A DNA stretch of 64,000 nucleotides, taken from Molossus alvarezi (taxonomy: Eukaryota > Chordata > Mammalia > Chiroptera > Molossidae). A program made the position numbers and the translations under genes. The stretch lies in the NCBI GenBank assembly GCA_037176705.1, contig CM073893.1, forward strand, positions 14,880,074-14,944,073, in the 5' to 3' direction. This document shows, one piece after another, positions 11,565 to 22,584 of the stretch. The notes under the pieces are model-generated. The model was not told the origin of the DNA. It saw only the letters and a program-made list of their open reading frames with translations, and did no database searches. Position 1 is the first letter of the stretch; the number at the start of each line of letters is the position of its first letter.

Positions 11565-11765
11565 TAGAAAATGCGTGGGCTTTGGAGACAAGCGGAATCC
11601 CGGCTGGCACTGCCGCTTTCTACTTGTGTGTCCTCTCACCAGTTCCTTAAACCCTCTGCATTCCGAGGACCAGGGATGAGAGTACCTGCCACACAGGCTT
11701 ACTGTGAGGACTAAAGTGAAATTTGGTACATAATCTGGCACATGCTAAGTGCGTAATACATGTTA
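11565..11765 (+). repeat. MIR SINE
   Basis: MIR running from TGGGCTTTGGAGACA through GTGTGTCCTCTCACCAGTTC to CTTACTGTGAGGACTAAAG and a TAAGTGCGTAATACATGTTA end. Confidence 0.75.
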
Positions 11766-12222
11766 TTCCTTTATTTTCCCATTCTCTTCCCCTCACTGAA
11801 TTGCCTATGTGTCCTCCTTTTCTTTATTATTTATTTCCCTTTCATTCTCTAAGTGATTGCTAGTTACTTTACCATATGATTACCCTACTCAAAATACTTT
11901 TTTGTTTTGATAATGCATGTAGGGTACACTCAGTTCCACATAGTATCACATTTGGCCTGATCCTATGGTGACCCACTTTTCCTACCCCAGCACCCCCTTT
12001 TTCCTTTTACCAATGTTGGGATCTATGCATAACTATGTGAGCATTTACACATCCTAGTTTGGTTCAACTTACACTTCCTAGAATAATACATTTTGTCTCA
12101 TTTCCATATGGAAAAATCTTAATTCAATTTAGCGGGCTTCTTCTTGATAATCTCCATTGTGCCGCAGACTGTGCTAGGTGGTGGGGAATCTCAAAGGTGA
12201 ATGAGACCTAAAAGTCACAGAG

Positions 12223-13652
12223 ATACTGGCACAAGGACAGGTATATAGATAATGGAACAGAACAGAGAACCCAGAAATGGACCCAAGACATTATGCTCAA
12301 TTAATATTTGACAAAGGTGGCAAGAGCATACAGTGGAGTAAAGACAGCCTCTTCAATAAATGGTGTTGGGAAAATTGGACAGCTACATACAAAAATATGA
12401 AGCTAGACCACCAACTCACACCATACACAAGAATAAACTCAAAATGGATAAAATACTTAAATGTGACTTGTGAATCCATAAAAATCCTAGAAGAAAATGT
12501 AGGCAACAAAATTTCAGACATCATATGCAGCAAAATTTTTACTGATACATCACCTCAGGCAAGAGAAACAAAGGGAAAAATGAACACATGGGACTACATC
12601 AAACTCAAAAGCTTCTGCAGAGCAAAAGAAACAATCATCAAAATGGAAAGGGAACCCACCGTATGGGAGAGCATAATCTCCAATGATACATGAGATAAGG
12701 GGTTAATTTCGAAAATATATTGAGTACTCATAAAACTCAACATAAGGAAGACAAAAAACCCAATTAAAAAATGGGCAGAGGACCTAAAGAAACACCTCTC
12801 CAAATAGGACATACAAATGGCCAAGAGACATGAAAAAATGCTCAACAGTCACTAATCATCAGAGAGATGCAAATTAAAACGACTATGAGATATCACCTCA
12901 CACCTGTCAGAATGGCCGCCATCAACAAATCATCAAACAAGTGCTGGTGAGGATGTGGAGAAAAGGGGACTCTAGTACACTGCTGGTGGGAATGCAGACT
13001 GGTGCAGCCAGTACGGAAAACACTATTATGTTTCCTCAGAAAGCTAAAAATTGAATTGCCATTTGACCCAGTAATCCCACTTCTAGGAGTTTCACTCTAA
13101 GAAGCCTGAAACACCAATCATAAAGAATGTATGTACCCCTATGTTCATAGTAGCATTACTTACAATTGCTAAGATCTGGAATCAGCCCAAGTGTCCATTA
13201 GTAGATGAATGGATAAAAAAAGCTGTGGTACCTATACACAATAGAACACTATGCAGCTGTAAGAAAGAAAGATCTCTTACCCTTTGAGATGACATGGAGG
13301 GACCTGGAGAGTATTATACTAAGTGAAACAAGCCAGTCAGAGAATACAAATATCACATGATCTCACTTATTTGTGGAACATAATGAACAAAACAAGCTGA
13401 TAAACAAAATAGACCCAGAGACATAGAAGTAGGGTACCGATTGACAAACCTCAGAAGAGGGGAATGGGGTGGGGAGAGGGAAGAACTTATATGCCTGTAT
13501 GCGTAATCATGTACATAGACAACAGTGCTGCGGACGGGGCAGGGGGATGACAAGGAGGGTGTCAATGGGGGAAAGGAGAAACATCTGGAACAAAAATAAA
13601 TTAATAAAAAAATTTAAATAAAAAAAAAAAACTTGGGAAAAACACACAAAAC
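12223..13652 (+). mobile_element. 5'-truncated L1, 3' end of ORF2
   Basis: Sense L1 fragment starting in the last quarter of ORF2 (TACTGGCACAAGGACAGG) and ending in an A-rich tail after AAAAATAAATTAATAAAA. The 10-bp repeat AGTCACAGAG at 12213-12222 and 13653-13662 is a plausible target duplication. It is inserted in the sense direction of NEK5. Confidence 0.88.
12277..13380 (+). pseudogene. L1 ORF2 C-terminal remnant
   Basis: Reading frame beginning [20 protein letters not shown], which matches the L1 reverse-transcriptase protein downstream of its polymerase domain. It is open to a TGA at about 12691 and then broken several times. It lacks the endonuclease and polymerase domains, so it cannot encode an active protein. 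Confidence 0.88.
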
Positions 13653-13662
13653 AGTCACAGAG

Positions 13663-14064
13663 GGGTCATGAGCCAAAGAAAGGAGATACAAATAAGTGTT
13701 CTGAGTCCAAAATGCTAATCATTGCTGGAGTGCATGCTGGCTGGAGACTCACAGAGGTACCCACTCCTGTATAGCTTGGCACGCCAAAGAGCTTGGGCTT
13801 TATCTTTTGTGATGACTTTCAGTTAAAGCAAATTAAGTCCTTTGTAATGGAGAAAGATCACCTGGCTGCAGTGTGAAGGAGGGTGTGGAGGGGTGGGGCT
13901 GAAGGAACCTGAAGAGTCCAGGAGGGAAAAGAAAGGTGCACAGACCAGAGCAGTGAGAATAGACACGGAGTGGGAACCACAGAGTTAGGGGCTTGAGAAG
14001 GAGGAGATGGTCAAATATCCTCCTAGTTTTCTAGTTCATGTGACTGAAACTGTCACGAACCAAA
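13663..14064. other. NEK5 intron, unclassified
   Basis: Sequence between the truncated L1 and the Tigger1 element. No recognised repeat or exon. Confidence 0.4.
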
Positions 14065-14528
14065 TAGGCATATACAGAAATATTGTGGGTTCAGTTCCAG
14101 AGCACAACAATATAATAAATATTACAATAAAGTGAGTCACAAGAATTGTTTGGTTTCTCAGTGAATATAGAACTTAGGCTTACACTCTATTTGTAGTTTT
14201 TGAGTGTGCAATAGCATTGTGCCTAAAAACAATGTACATACTTAATTAAAAATACTTTATTGTTAAAATATGCTAACCATCATCTGAGCCTTCAGCAAGT
14301 CATAATCCTTTTGTTGGTGGAGGGTCTTGCCTCAGTATTGATGGCTACTGATTGATCACAATGGTGATTATTGAAGACTGGGGTAACTGTGGCAGTTTCT
14401 TAAAATAAGACAACAGTGAAATGTGCTACATTGGTGGACACTTTCTTTCACAAGTAATTTCTCTGTAACATGCAGTACTATTTGATAGTATTTTACCCAC
14501 CATAGAACTTAGCTCAAAATTGGAGTCA

Positions 14529-14784
14529 GCCCTCGCCAGTTTGGCTCAGCGATTAGAGCATCAGCCCATGGACTGAAGGATCTCTGGTTCAATTCCCAGT
14601 CAAGGGCACATATCTGGGTTGCAGGTTCAAAACCCAGCCCTAGTCAGGGCCATGCGGGAGGCAACCAGTCAATGTGTCTCTCTCACATCCATGTCTCTCT
14701 CTCCCTCCCTCCCTCCTCCCCTCTCTTCCACTCTACCTGAAAATCAATAGAAAAAATATCTTTGGGGGAGGATTAACCAAAAAA
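14529..14784 (+). mobile_element. VES SINE, type A head, inside Tigger1
   Basis: Sense copy flanked by a perfect 11-bp duplication AATTGGAGTCA (14518-14528 and 14785-14795). Excision restores the Tigger1 text, which proves it is younger than the transposon. Confidence 0.93.
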
Positions 14785-14795
14785 AATTGGAGTCA

Positions 14796-15263
14796 ATCCT
14801 CTCAGACCCTGCCGCTGCTTTATCATCAACTAAGTTTATGTGATATTCTAGATCTTGTGTTGTCATTTCAATAGTCTTTGCAGCATCTTCATTAGCAGCA
14901 GTGGATTCCGTCTCAAGAAACCGCTTTCTTTGCTCATCCATAAGAAGCAACTTCTTATCCATTAACATTTTAATCATGAGATTGCAGCAGTTCAATCACA
15001 TCTTCAGGTTCCACTTCTAATTCTAGTTCTCTTGCTATTTCTATGACATGTGCAGATACTTCTTCCACTAAAGCCTTGAAGTCATCCATAATTGTTGAAA
15101 TCAACCTCTTCCAAACTCCTGTTAATGTTGATATTTTGACATTTTCCCATGAATCACAAATGTTTTTAATGGTATCTTGAATGGTGAATTCCTTCCAGAA
15201 GGTTTTCAGTTTACTTTGCCCAGATCTAGCAAAGGAATTGCTGTTTATGGCAGCTATCGCTTT
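14796..15263 (-). pseudogene. Tigger1 transposase C-terminal remnant
   Basis: Antisense frames preserve pieces of the pogo-type transposase: [20 protein letters not shown], then [20 protein letters not shown] and [19 protein letters not shown]. These are familiar from TIGD1-like proteins. Frameshifts and two SINE insertions break the frame. This is a dead transposon gene, not a domesticated one. Confidence 0.85.
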
Positions 15264-15279
15264 ATGAAATGTATTTCTT

Positions 15280-15526
15280 TTTTTTTTTATCCTCACCCGA
15301 GGATATTTTTCCATTTTTTGTACAGATAGAGTGGGAGGGAGAGAGAGGAAGGGAGAGAGAGAGAGAAACATCGACGTGAAGGGACACATCGAGTGGTTGC
15401 CACCCGCACGACCAACCAGGGCCGGGGACAAACTGCAACCGAAGTACGTGCCCTTAGCGGGAACCAAACCCGGGTCTCTCCGGACCGCGGCCGACGCTTT
15501 AACCGCTGAGCCAAACTGGCCAGGGC
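15280..15526 (-). mobile_element. VES SINE, type A head, inside Tigger1
   Basis: Near-consensus antisense copy flanked by a perfect 15-bp duplication TGAAATGTATTTCTT (15265-15279 and 15527-15541). The perfect duplication suggests a recent insertion. Confidence 0.95.
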
Positions 15527-15980
15527 TGAAATGTATTTCTTAAATAATAAGTCTTGAAAGTAAAAATTACTCCTTAATGCATGGATTGCAGAATGCATGT
15601 TGTGTTAGCTGGCATGAAAACAACACTAATCTCATAAATCTCCATCAGAACTCTTGGATGACAGGTGCGTAATCAATGAGCAGTAATATTTTGAAAGAAA
15701 TCTTTTTTTCTGTGCAGTAAGTTTCAATATCGAACTTAAAATATTCTGTGCACCATGTTGTAAACAGATGTGTTGTCATCAGGCTTTGTTGCTGTATTTG
15801 TAGAGCACAGGCAGAGTATGTTTAGCATAATTCGTAAGGGTCCTAGGATTTTTGGAATGGTAAATGGGCATTGAATGCTTCAACCTAGTCACCAGCTGTG
15901 TTAGCCTCTAACAAGAGAAGTCAGCCTGTCCTTTGAGGCATTGACTTCTCTCTAGCTACCAATATAAAGCTCTTTTGTCT

Positions 15981-16164
15981 TGTCAGTCAATTTTAACTAA
16001 GAACTGCAAGGCAAACAAAAGCTTTATTTGGGGGTCTTTTTAGGAGTTGTAATCCAGGAGACACACATTTGGGTAGAAACTCCAACTCTGTTCCAGTGGT
16101 AGGAAAAAAGAAAGGACAGAGTTTATAAGGACAGAAACATGAGGGGCTTTTAAAAGGATCACCT
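15981..16164 (-). mobile_element. Solo LTR, first part (3' end of the LTR)
   Basis: Starts TGTCAGTC directly after GTCT. On the minus strand this part carries AATAAAGCTTTTGTTTGCC, a typical LTR poly(A) signal, and ends TGACA. The other part lies at 24280-24606 and ends in CA before a second GTCT. TG...CA ends plus a 4-bp duplication indicate a retroviral-type LTR of about 510 bp with no internal genes left. I do not know the family. Confidence 0.72.
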
Positions 16165-16314
16165 GCCCTGGCCGGTTTGGCTCAGCGATTAGAGCGTCCA
16201 CCTGAGGTCCAGAGAGACCCGGTTCGGTTCCCACTAAGGGCATGTACCTCGGTTGCAGTTTGTCCCTGGCCCTGATTGGGTTGTGGGGGAGGCAGCCATT
16301 CGATGTGTCCCTTT
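16165..16314 (+). mobile_element. VES SINE, first part (host of L1)
   Basis: Sense SINE head (GCCCTGGCCGGTTTGGCTCA) running to CGATGTGTCCCTTT, where a full L1 is inserted. It continues at 22201-22217 and 22488-22570. Its left target copy is TAAAAGGATCACCT at 16151-16164. Confidence 0.93.
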
Positions 16315-16611
16315 TTTTTTTTGATTTCCCAAAGCACTTTTATTTATTTATTTTTTTTTATGAATTTTTATTTATTTTGTTGTTACAGATATTTTACCTT
16401 TTTACCCCATTGGCACCCCCCACCCCACCGCCCCTCCACCCTGTCCCTGGCTTAGTTGTCCATGTCCATTGGTCATGCATACATGCATATAAGTTCTGTG
16501 GTTTATCTCTTGCCACCCCCCCCACCCCCCATCCCCTCTTCTGAGGGATGTCAGTCTGTACCCTACTTCCATGTGTCTGGGTCTACTGTATTCCTCAGAC
16601 TGTTATGTTCA

Positions 16612-19600
16612 TTATATTCCGTATATAAGTGAGATCATGTGGTATTTGTCTTTTTCTGCTTGGCTTCTTTCGCTTAGGATAATACTTTCCAGGTCCCTCC
16701 ATGTCGTCTCAAAGGATAAGAGATCTTTCTTTCTTACCACTGCATAGTACTCCATTGTGTATATGTACCACAGCTTTTTTATCCATTCGTCTACTGGTGG
16801 ACACTTGGGCTGTTTCCAGATCTTAGCTATTGTAAATAGCGCTGCTATGAACATGGGAGTACATATATTCTTCCTGATTGGTGTTTCAGGCTTCTTAGAG
16901 TATATACCCAGCAGTGGGTTCACTGGGTCAAATGGAAGTTCAATTTTTAATTTTTTGAGGTAGCACCATATTGTTTTCCATAGTGGCTGCACCAGTCTGC
17001 ATTCCCACCAGCAGTGTATTAGAGTCCCCTTTTCTCCACACCCTCGCCAACACTTGTTGTTTGATGATTTGTTGATGGCGGCCATTCTGACAGGTGTGAG
17101 GTGATACCTCATTGTTGTTTTAATTTGCATCTCTCTGATGATTAGTGATGATGAACATTTCTTCATATGTCTCTTGGCCATTTGTATGTCCTGTTTGGAG
17201 AGGTGTCTATTCAGCTCCTCTGCCCATTTTTTAATTGGGTTCTTTGTCTTCCTTTTGTGGAGTTGTATGAGCACTCTATATATATTGGAAATTAACCCCT
17301 TATCTGATACATCATTGGCAATGATGCTCTCCCATACAGTGGGTTGCCTTTCCATTTTGATGATTGTTTCTTTTGCTGTGCAGAAGATTTTTAGTTTGAT
17401 GTAGTCCCATGTGTTCATTTTCTCCTTTGTTTCTGTTGCCTTAGGTGATGTATCAGTGAAAATTCTGCTCCGTATGATGTCCGAAATTTTGTTGCCTACA
17501 TTTTCTTCTAGAATTTTTATGGATTCATGGGTCACATTTAAGTCTTTTATCCATTTTGACTTTATTTTTGTGTATGGTGTAAGTTGATGGTCTAGTTTCA
17601 TTTTTTTGCATGTAGCTGTCCAATTTTCCCAACACCATTTATTAAAGAGGCTGTCTTTACTCCACTGTGTGCTCTTGCCACCTTTGTCAAATATTAATTG
17701 AGCGTATTGCCTTGGGTCCATTTCTGGGTTTTCAGTTCTGTTCCACTGGTCTATATGCCTGTTCTTGTGCCAGTACCAGGCTGTTTTGGTTACAGTCGCT
17801 TTGTAGTATAACCTGATATCTGGTATTGTGATCCCACCTACTTTGTTCTTCTTTTTCAAGATTGCTGTGGCTATTCGGGGTCTTTTTTGGTTCCATATGA
17901 ACTTTTGAAGTATTTGTTCTAGTTCTATGAAATATGTCGTTGGTATTTTGATGGGGATTGCATTGAATCTATAGATTGCTTTGGGTAGTATGGACATTTT
18001 AATGATGTTAATTCTTCCAATCCATGAACAGGGTATGTGCTTCCACTTTTTTATATCTTCCTCTATTTCTTTTTTCAATGACCTGTAGTTTTCTGCAAAT
18101 AGGTCCTTTACTTCTTTGGTTAAGTTTATTCCTAGGTATCGTAATTTTTTTGGAGCGATGGTAAATGGGATTGTTTTTTCAGTTTCTCTTTCTGTGAGTT
18201 CATCATTGGTGTATAAGAATGCTGTCGATTTCTTGACGTTAATTTTGTATCCTGCTACTTTGCCAAATTCATTTATTAAGTCTAATAGATTTTTGATGGA
18301 GTCTTTAGGGTTTTCTATGTACAATATCATGTCATCTGCAAATAATGACAGTTTCACTTCCTCCTTTCCAATTTGGATCCCTTTTATTTTTTCTTCATGT
18401 CTGATTGCTGTGGCTAAGACTTCCAGTACAATGTTAAATAAGAGTGGCGAAAGTGGACATCCCTGTCTTGTTCCTGTTCTTAATGGAAATGTTTTTAGTT
18501 TCTGTCCATTGAGTATGATGTTGGCTGTAGGTCTTTCATATATGGCCTTTATTATGTCGAGATATGATCCCTCTATTCCTACATTGCTGAGCGTTTTTAT
18601 CAGAAATGGATGCTGGATTTTGTCGAATGCTTTTTCAGCATCTATTGATATGATCATGTGGTTTTTATTCTTCATTTTGTTTATGTGGTGTATCACATTT
18701 ATGGATCTGCAAATATTGTACCAGCCTTGCATCCCTGGAATGAATCCCACTTGGTCATGGTGAATAATTTTTTTGATGTATTTCTGGATCCAATTTGCTA
18801 ATATTTTGTTCAGGATTTTGGCGTCTATGTTCATGAGGGATATTGGCCTGTATTTTTTTTCTTCGTAGTGTCTTTTTCTGGTTTTGGAATTAGGATTATG
18901 CTGGCCTCATAGAATGTGTTTGGAAGTCTTCCTTCTACTTGAATTTTTTGAAATAGTTTGAGGAGAATGGGTGTTAGTTCTTATTTGAATGTTTGGTAAA
19001 ACTCCCCCGTGAAGCCATCTGAGCCTGGGCTTTTGTTTGCTGGGAGAGTCTTGATTACCTCTTCAATTTCCTTAGTTGTTATTGGTCTGTTCAAGTTTTC
19101 TATCTCTTCCGGGAATAGTTTTGGGAGACTGTGTGTTTCTAGAAATTTGTCCATTTTGCTTAGATTGTCGAATTTGTTGCCATATAGTTGTTCATAGTAG
19201 TTGTTAACGATCTTTTGTATTTCCGTGGTGTTGGTTGTTACTTCTCCTCTTTCATTTCTGATTTTGTGTATTTGGGTTCTCTCTCTTTTTTTCTTGGTGA
19301 GTCTAGCTAAGGGTCCATCAATCTTGTTTATCTTTTCGAAAAACCAGCTTTTTGTTTCATTGATCCTTTGAATTGTTTTTTTGGTCTCTATGTCATTTAT
19401 TTCTGCTCTGATCTTTACTATTTCCTTCCTTCTACTTGCTCTGGGGTTTCCTTTTTGTTTGCTTTCTAATTCTTTAAGTTGTGAGGTTAGACAGTCAATT
19501 AGAAATTTTTCTTGTTTTTTGAGGTAGGCCTGTAGTGCTATGAACTTCCCTCTCAGAACTGCTTTCGCTGCATCCCATAGATTTTGTGTTGTTGTGTGTT

Positions 19601-20435
19601 CATTTTCATTGGTTTCCAGGAAGTTTTTAATTTCTTCCTTGATCTCCTCGGTGACCCATTCATTGTTTAATAACATGCTATTTAGCCTCCATGTGTTGAA
19701 ATGTCTTTGCATATTCTTGTTGCAATTGATTTCTAGTTTCATGCCATTGTGATCTGAGAAGATGCTTGATATGATTTCAATCTTCTTGAACTTGTAGAGA
19801 TTTAGTTTGTGTCCTATCATGTGGTCTATCTTTGAGAATGTCCCATGTGCACTTGAGAAGAATGTGTATTCTGTAGTTTTGGGGTGTAATTCTCTGTAGA
19901 TATCTATTAAATCCATTTGGTCTAGTGCTTCATTTAGAGTCTCTGTTTCCTTGCTAATTTTTTGCCTAGAGGATCTATCCAGTGCTGTCAACGGGGTGTT
20001 GAAGTCCCCTGCTATGATTGTATTGTTTTTGATTTCTCCTTGGAAGTCCTCCAGAAGATTTTAAATATATTTTGGTGCTCCTATATTGGGTGCATATATG
20101 TTTATCAAGGTTATATCTTCCTGTTGGATAGATCCTTTCAATATTATGTAGTGGCCGTCTTTGTCTCTAGTTATGGTCTTCATTTTGAAATCTATTTTAT
20201 CAGATATGAGAATTGCTACCCCAGCTTTTTTTTGCTTTCCATTTGCTTGGAAAATTTTTTTCCATCCCTTCACTTTCAATCTATGTGAGTCTTTTGTTGA
20301 GAGGTGGGTCTCTTGTAAACAACATATAGATGAGTCATGCTTTCTTATCCAATCAGCTACTCTGTGTCTCTTTATGGGAGCATTCAATCCATTTACGTTT
20401 AAGGTGATTATTGATGTGTACTTATTTATTGCCAT
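16612..20435 (-). pseudogene. L1 ORF2 (endonuclease-reverse transcriptase), lightly damaged
   Basis: ORF2 starts MAINKYTSIITLNVNGLNAP at 20435 and ends in MISLIYGI at 16612. The N-terminal endonuclease shows CCLQETHL and GDFNTPL. The reverse transcriptase shows the YxDD-type catalytic box as FADDMILY. The C-terminal cysteine region includes [18 protein letters not shown]. Visible lesions are an in-frame TAA at 20061-20063, a TAA at 18981-18983, and a frameshift between about 18835 and 18980 near a T-run. Otherwise 740 residues are open at the C-terminal side. The protein copies L1 RNA into DNA at nicked target sites; this copy could not make it whole. Confidence 0.95.
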
Positions 20436-20480
20436 TTTTGTTTAGTGTGGTTCTATTTTTCTTCCCATTTCTACTGCTAG

Positions 20481-21360
20481 TTACAGCAGTTCTTTTAACA
20501 TTTCTTGCAGTGCTGGATTGGTGCTAATGTATTCCCTTAGCCTTTTTCTGTCTGGGAAGCTCTTTATTTGATCTTCTATTTTGAATGACAGCCTTGCTGG
20601 GTAGAGTAGTCTTGGATTCAGATTCTTGTTTTTCATGACTTTGATTACTTCATGCCATTCTCTTCTGGCCTGTAGTGTTTCTTGTGAGAAGTCAGCTGAG
20701 AGCCTTATGGGGTTCCCTTTGTAGGTAACCTGTTGCTTATCTCTTGGTGCTGTTAGGATTCTCTTTGTCTTTAATTTGTGGCATTTTAATTACTATGTGT
20801 CTTGGTGTGGGCCTGTTTGGGTTCTTCTTACTTGGGACTCTCTGTGCTTCTTGAACTTGAATGCCTTCTTCCTTCACCAAATTAGGGAAGTTTTCTCCCA
20901 CTATTTTTTTTAATATATTCTCTATCCCTTGCTCATTTTCTTCTTCTTCGGGGACTCCTATGATGCGAATATTATTACGTTTCCAGTTGTCCCATAGTTC
21001 TCTTAAGCTGTCTTCCTGTTTTTTAATAGTTTTTTCCTTTTGTTTTTCTGATTGGTTGATTTTTTCTACCCTGTCTTCTAATTCACTGATCCGGTCCTCA
21101 GCTTCCCCTACTCTGCTTTTTAAACCTTCCAATGTGTTTTTCATTTCGGATATGTCATTTTTTATCTCTTCTTTTTGGTTTTTAATTTCCAGTTGGCTTA
21201 TTTTCAGTGTCTCTATGTCCTTGCTCATACTGTTCAGCTTCCTCAAGATCATGGCTCTGAATTCTAGCTCTGTTAACATGCCTAATTGCTCCACATTGAT
21301 CTCATCTTCGGTGGAGGTGTCTTGCTCTTTCATTTGGCTTCTGTTTCTGTGTTTCACCAT
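20481..21360 (-). pseudogene. L1 ORF1, frameshifted near its C-terminal domain
   Basis: ORF1 starts MVKHRNRSQMKEQDTSTEDE and runs through a heptad-rich coiled coil (ISELEDRVEKINQSEKQKEK) into the RNA-binding region (NNIRIIGVPEEEENEQGIEN). At about 20765 two bases seem missing relative to the sense L1 at 43190, and the frame falls into NPNSTKR. The rest of the C-terminal domain continues in another frame to the TAA at 20481. ORF1 proteins form trimers that coat L1 RNA. Confidence 0.92.
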
Positions 21361-21364
21361 TTTG

Positions 21365-22186
21365 GCTATCACTGTGGGCTTTGGAGCCTGTCAAGTTCTC
21401 CCTGTGGGTGTTGGTGTTCTGCTGTTTGTGGCTCCCTCTCCTGTGTTTAGATGAGCAAGGGATGACCCACGTTCAACACCACTGTCAAGTCTTACTTTCC
21501 TGATTAAAGTTGCCAGCCCAGGAAACGTACTGTTATCCTCCAGCTTTTTGCCTGGAGGCTAGCAGTCTAGGTTAATTGATGAGTTTTGGGTTGTCAGTTG
21601 ATTGAAAAACTCCCTCTGGTGCTCAGCCAAGGGGCTTTCACGAGGGTGGGGCAGATGCTGGTTGGTAGTGAGCCTCAATTAACACTTCAATGGCCCACAG
21701 GGTGGGGTTGGATCTCCGAGGGAGGGGCTGCTGCCTCTCCTCAGAGCCCTGGGAAGGAGCAATGTGGCCACCGTCCTGGGTGGCAGCAACTCAGCCAAAG
21801 CTCTGAGCGCCCTCCAAACCCCAAGTGTCCCGACACAGTTCCAGTCCAGTCTGCCCTCCCTCTGCCGGAGCCCAAGGTGAGTGGCTGTGGCTGTTTCAGC
21901 CTCTGCCCCGGCTCTGCGCTGTGGGGCCGCCTGGGAGTGTAACCCGAGGGTGCTGCTCACAGCTAAGGCCGCTGCCGAGCTGCCCACCGTGGGCTCCCAG
22001 CCCTGTCTCGCGCCTTCGCAAGCCTACTGGGATGGAGTCAGTGTCCCTCGTTGTATGGTCCTCGCAAGCTGCTTTTCTGTTGGTTTTTCCCGTCGATTTG
22101 TCTGTGTTATAGTTATAATTCCAGTTTGGTTCTGGGAGAGGGTCTGTGTAGCTCCATTCACTCCGCCGCCATTTTTCGGTTCTCCT
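21365..22186 (-). promoter_or_regulatory. L1 5' UTR with internal promoter
   Basis: GC-richer leader of the antisense L1. At its outer end the minus strand reads AAAATGGCGGCGG, a good match to the YY1-type core (AANATGGCGGC) that positions transcription at the start of many mammalian L1s. This is inference from motif and position. Open frames across it are incidental. Confidence 0.65.
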
Positions 22187-22200
22187 CGATGTGTCCCTTT

Positions 22201-22217
22201 CACCTAGATGTTTCTTT
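22201..22217 (+). mobile_element. VES SINE, middle part
   Basis: Short piece of the host SINE (CACCTAGATGTTTCTTT) between the L1 and a second SINE. It is also the left target copy of the second SINE. Confidence 0.85.
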
Positions 22218-22469
22218 TTTTTTTTTTTTTTATCCTCAACCGAGGACATTTTTCCATTTTTTGTACAGACAGAGTTGTAGGGAGAGAGAGGAAGGGAGAG
22301 AGAGCGAGAAACATCGACGTGAAGGGACACATCGAGTGGCTGCCACCTGCACGACCAACCAGGGCCGGGGACAAACTGCAACCGAAGTATGTGCCCTTAG
22401 CGGAACCGAACCCGGGTCTCTCCGGACTGCAGGCTGACGCTCTAACCGCTGAGCCAAACTGGCCAGGGC
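22218..22469 (-). mobile_element. VES SINE inserted in another VES SINE
   Basis: Antisense near-consensus copy. An 18-bp duplication flanks it: TCACCTAGATGTTTCTTT (22200-22217) and TCACCTCGATGTTTCTTT (22470-22487), with one mismatch. Confidence 0.94.
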
Positions 22470-22487
22470 TCACCTCGATGTTTCTTT

Positions 22488-22570
22488 CTCTCTCTCTCTT
22501 CCTCTCTCTCCCTCCCACTCTATCTGAACCAAAAAAAATGTCCTCGGATGAGGATACAAATTTTTTTGAA
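22488..22570 (+). mobile_element. VES SINE, last part
   Basis: CT-rich stretch and tail (CTCCCACTCTATCTGAACC, TCCTCGGATGAGGATAC) of the host SINE begun at 16165. Its right target copy TAAAAGGATTACCT follows at 22571-22584. Confidence 0.9.
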
Positions 22571-22584
22571 TAAAAGGATTACCT

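Larger units (their letters stand above)
14065..15980 (-). mobile_element. Tigger1 DNA transposon, first part
   Basis: Antisense Tigger1 (pogo/Tc1-mariner class) carrying the C-terminal part of its transposase frame. The terminal inverted repeat is decayed: about 50 bases seem lost after AGGCATA at 14066. Marks are GTGGGTTCAGTTCCAGAGCA, CAACTAAGTTTATGTGATAT and TTCTTTGCTCATCCATAAGA. Two SINEs lie inside it. It breaks at GTCT (15977-15980), where a solo LTR enters, and resumes at 24607. Confidence 0.88.
16315..22186 (-). mobile_element. Full-length, nearly intact L1
   Basis: Antisense L1 of about 5.9 kb: poly-T tail at the left, 3' UTR, ORF2, ORF1, and a GC-richer 5' UTR whose outermost bases read AATGGCGGCGGAGTGAATGG on its own strand. 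A perfect 14-bp duplication CGATGTGTCCCTTT flanks it (16301-16314 and 22187-22200). Only about three coding lesions are visible, so it is young but probably dead. It is antisense to NEK5 in the 16.6-kb intron. Confidence 0.96.

Noticed and set aside
14970..15467. 165-residue minus-strand frame as a domesticated Tigger gene
   Set aside because: Its first part comes from a SINE and its second from a broken transposase. The frame crosses an insertion border.
18116..18763. 215-residue plus-strand frame
   Set aside because: It is the reverse complement shadow of L1 ORF2, with no independent signals.
16612..18834. Longest open frame (740 residues) as a host gene
   Set aside because: It contains the L1 reverse transcriptase box FADD and L1 C-terminal text, and lies between an L1 tail and L1 endonuclease.
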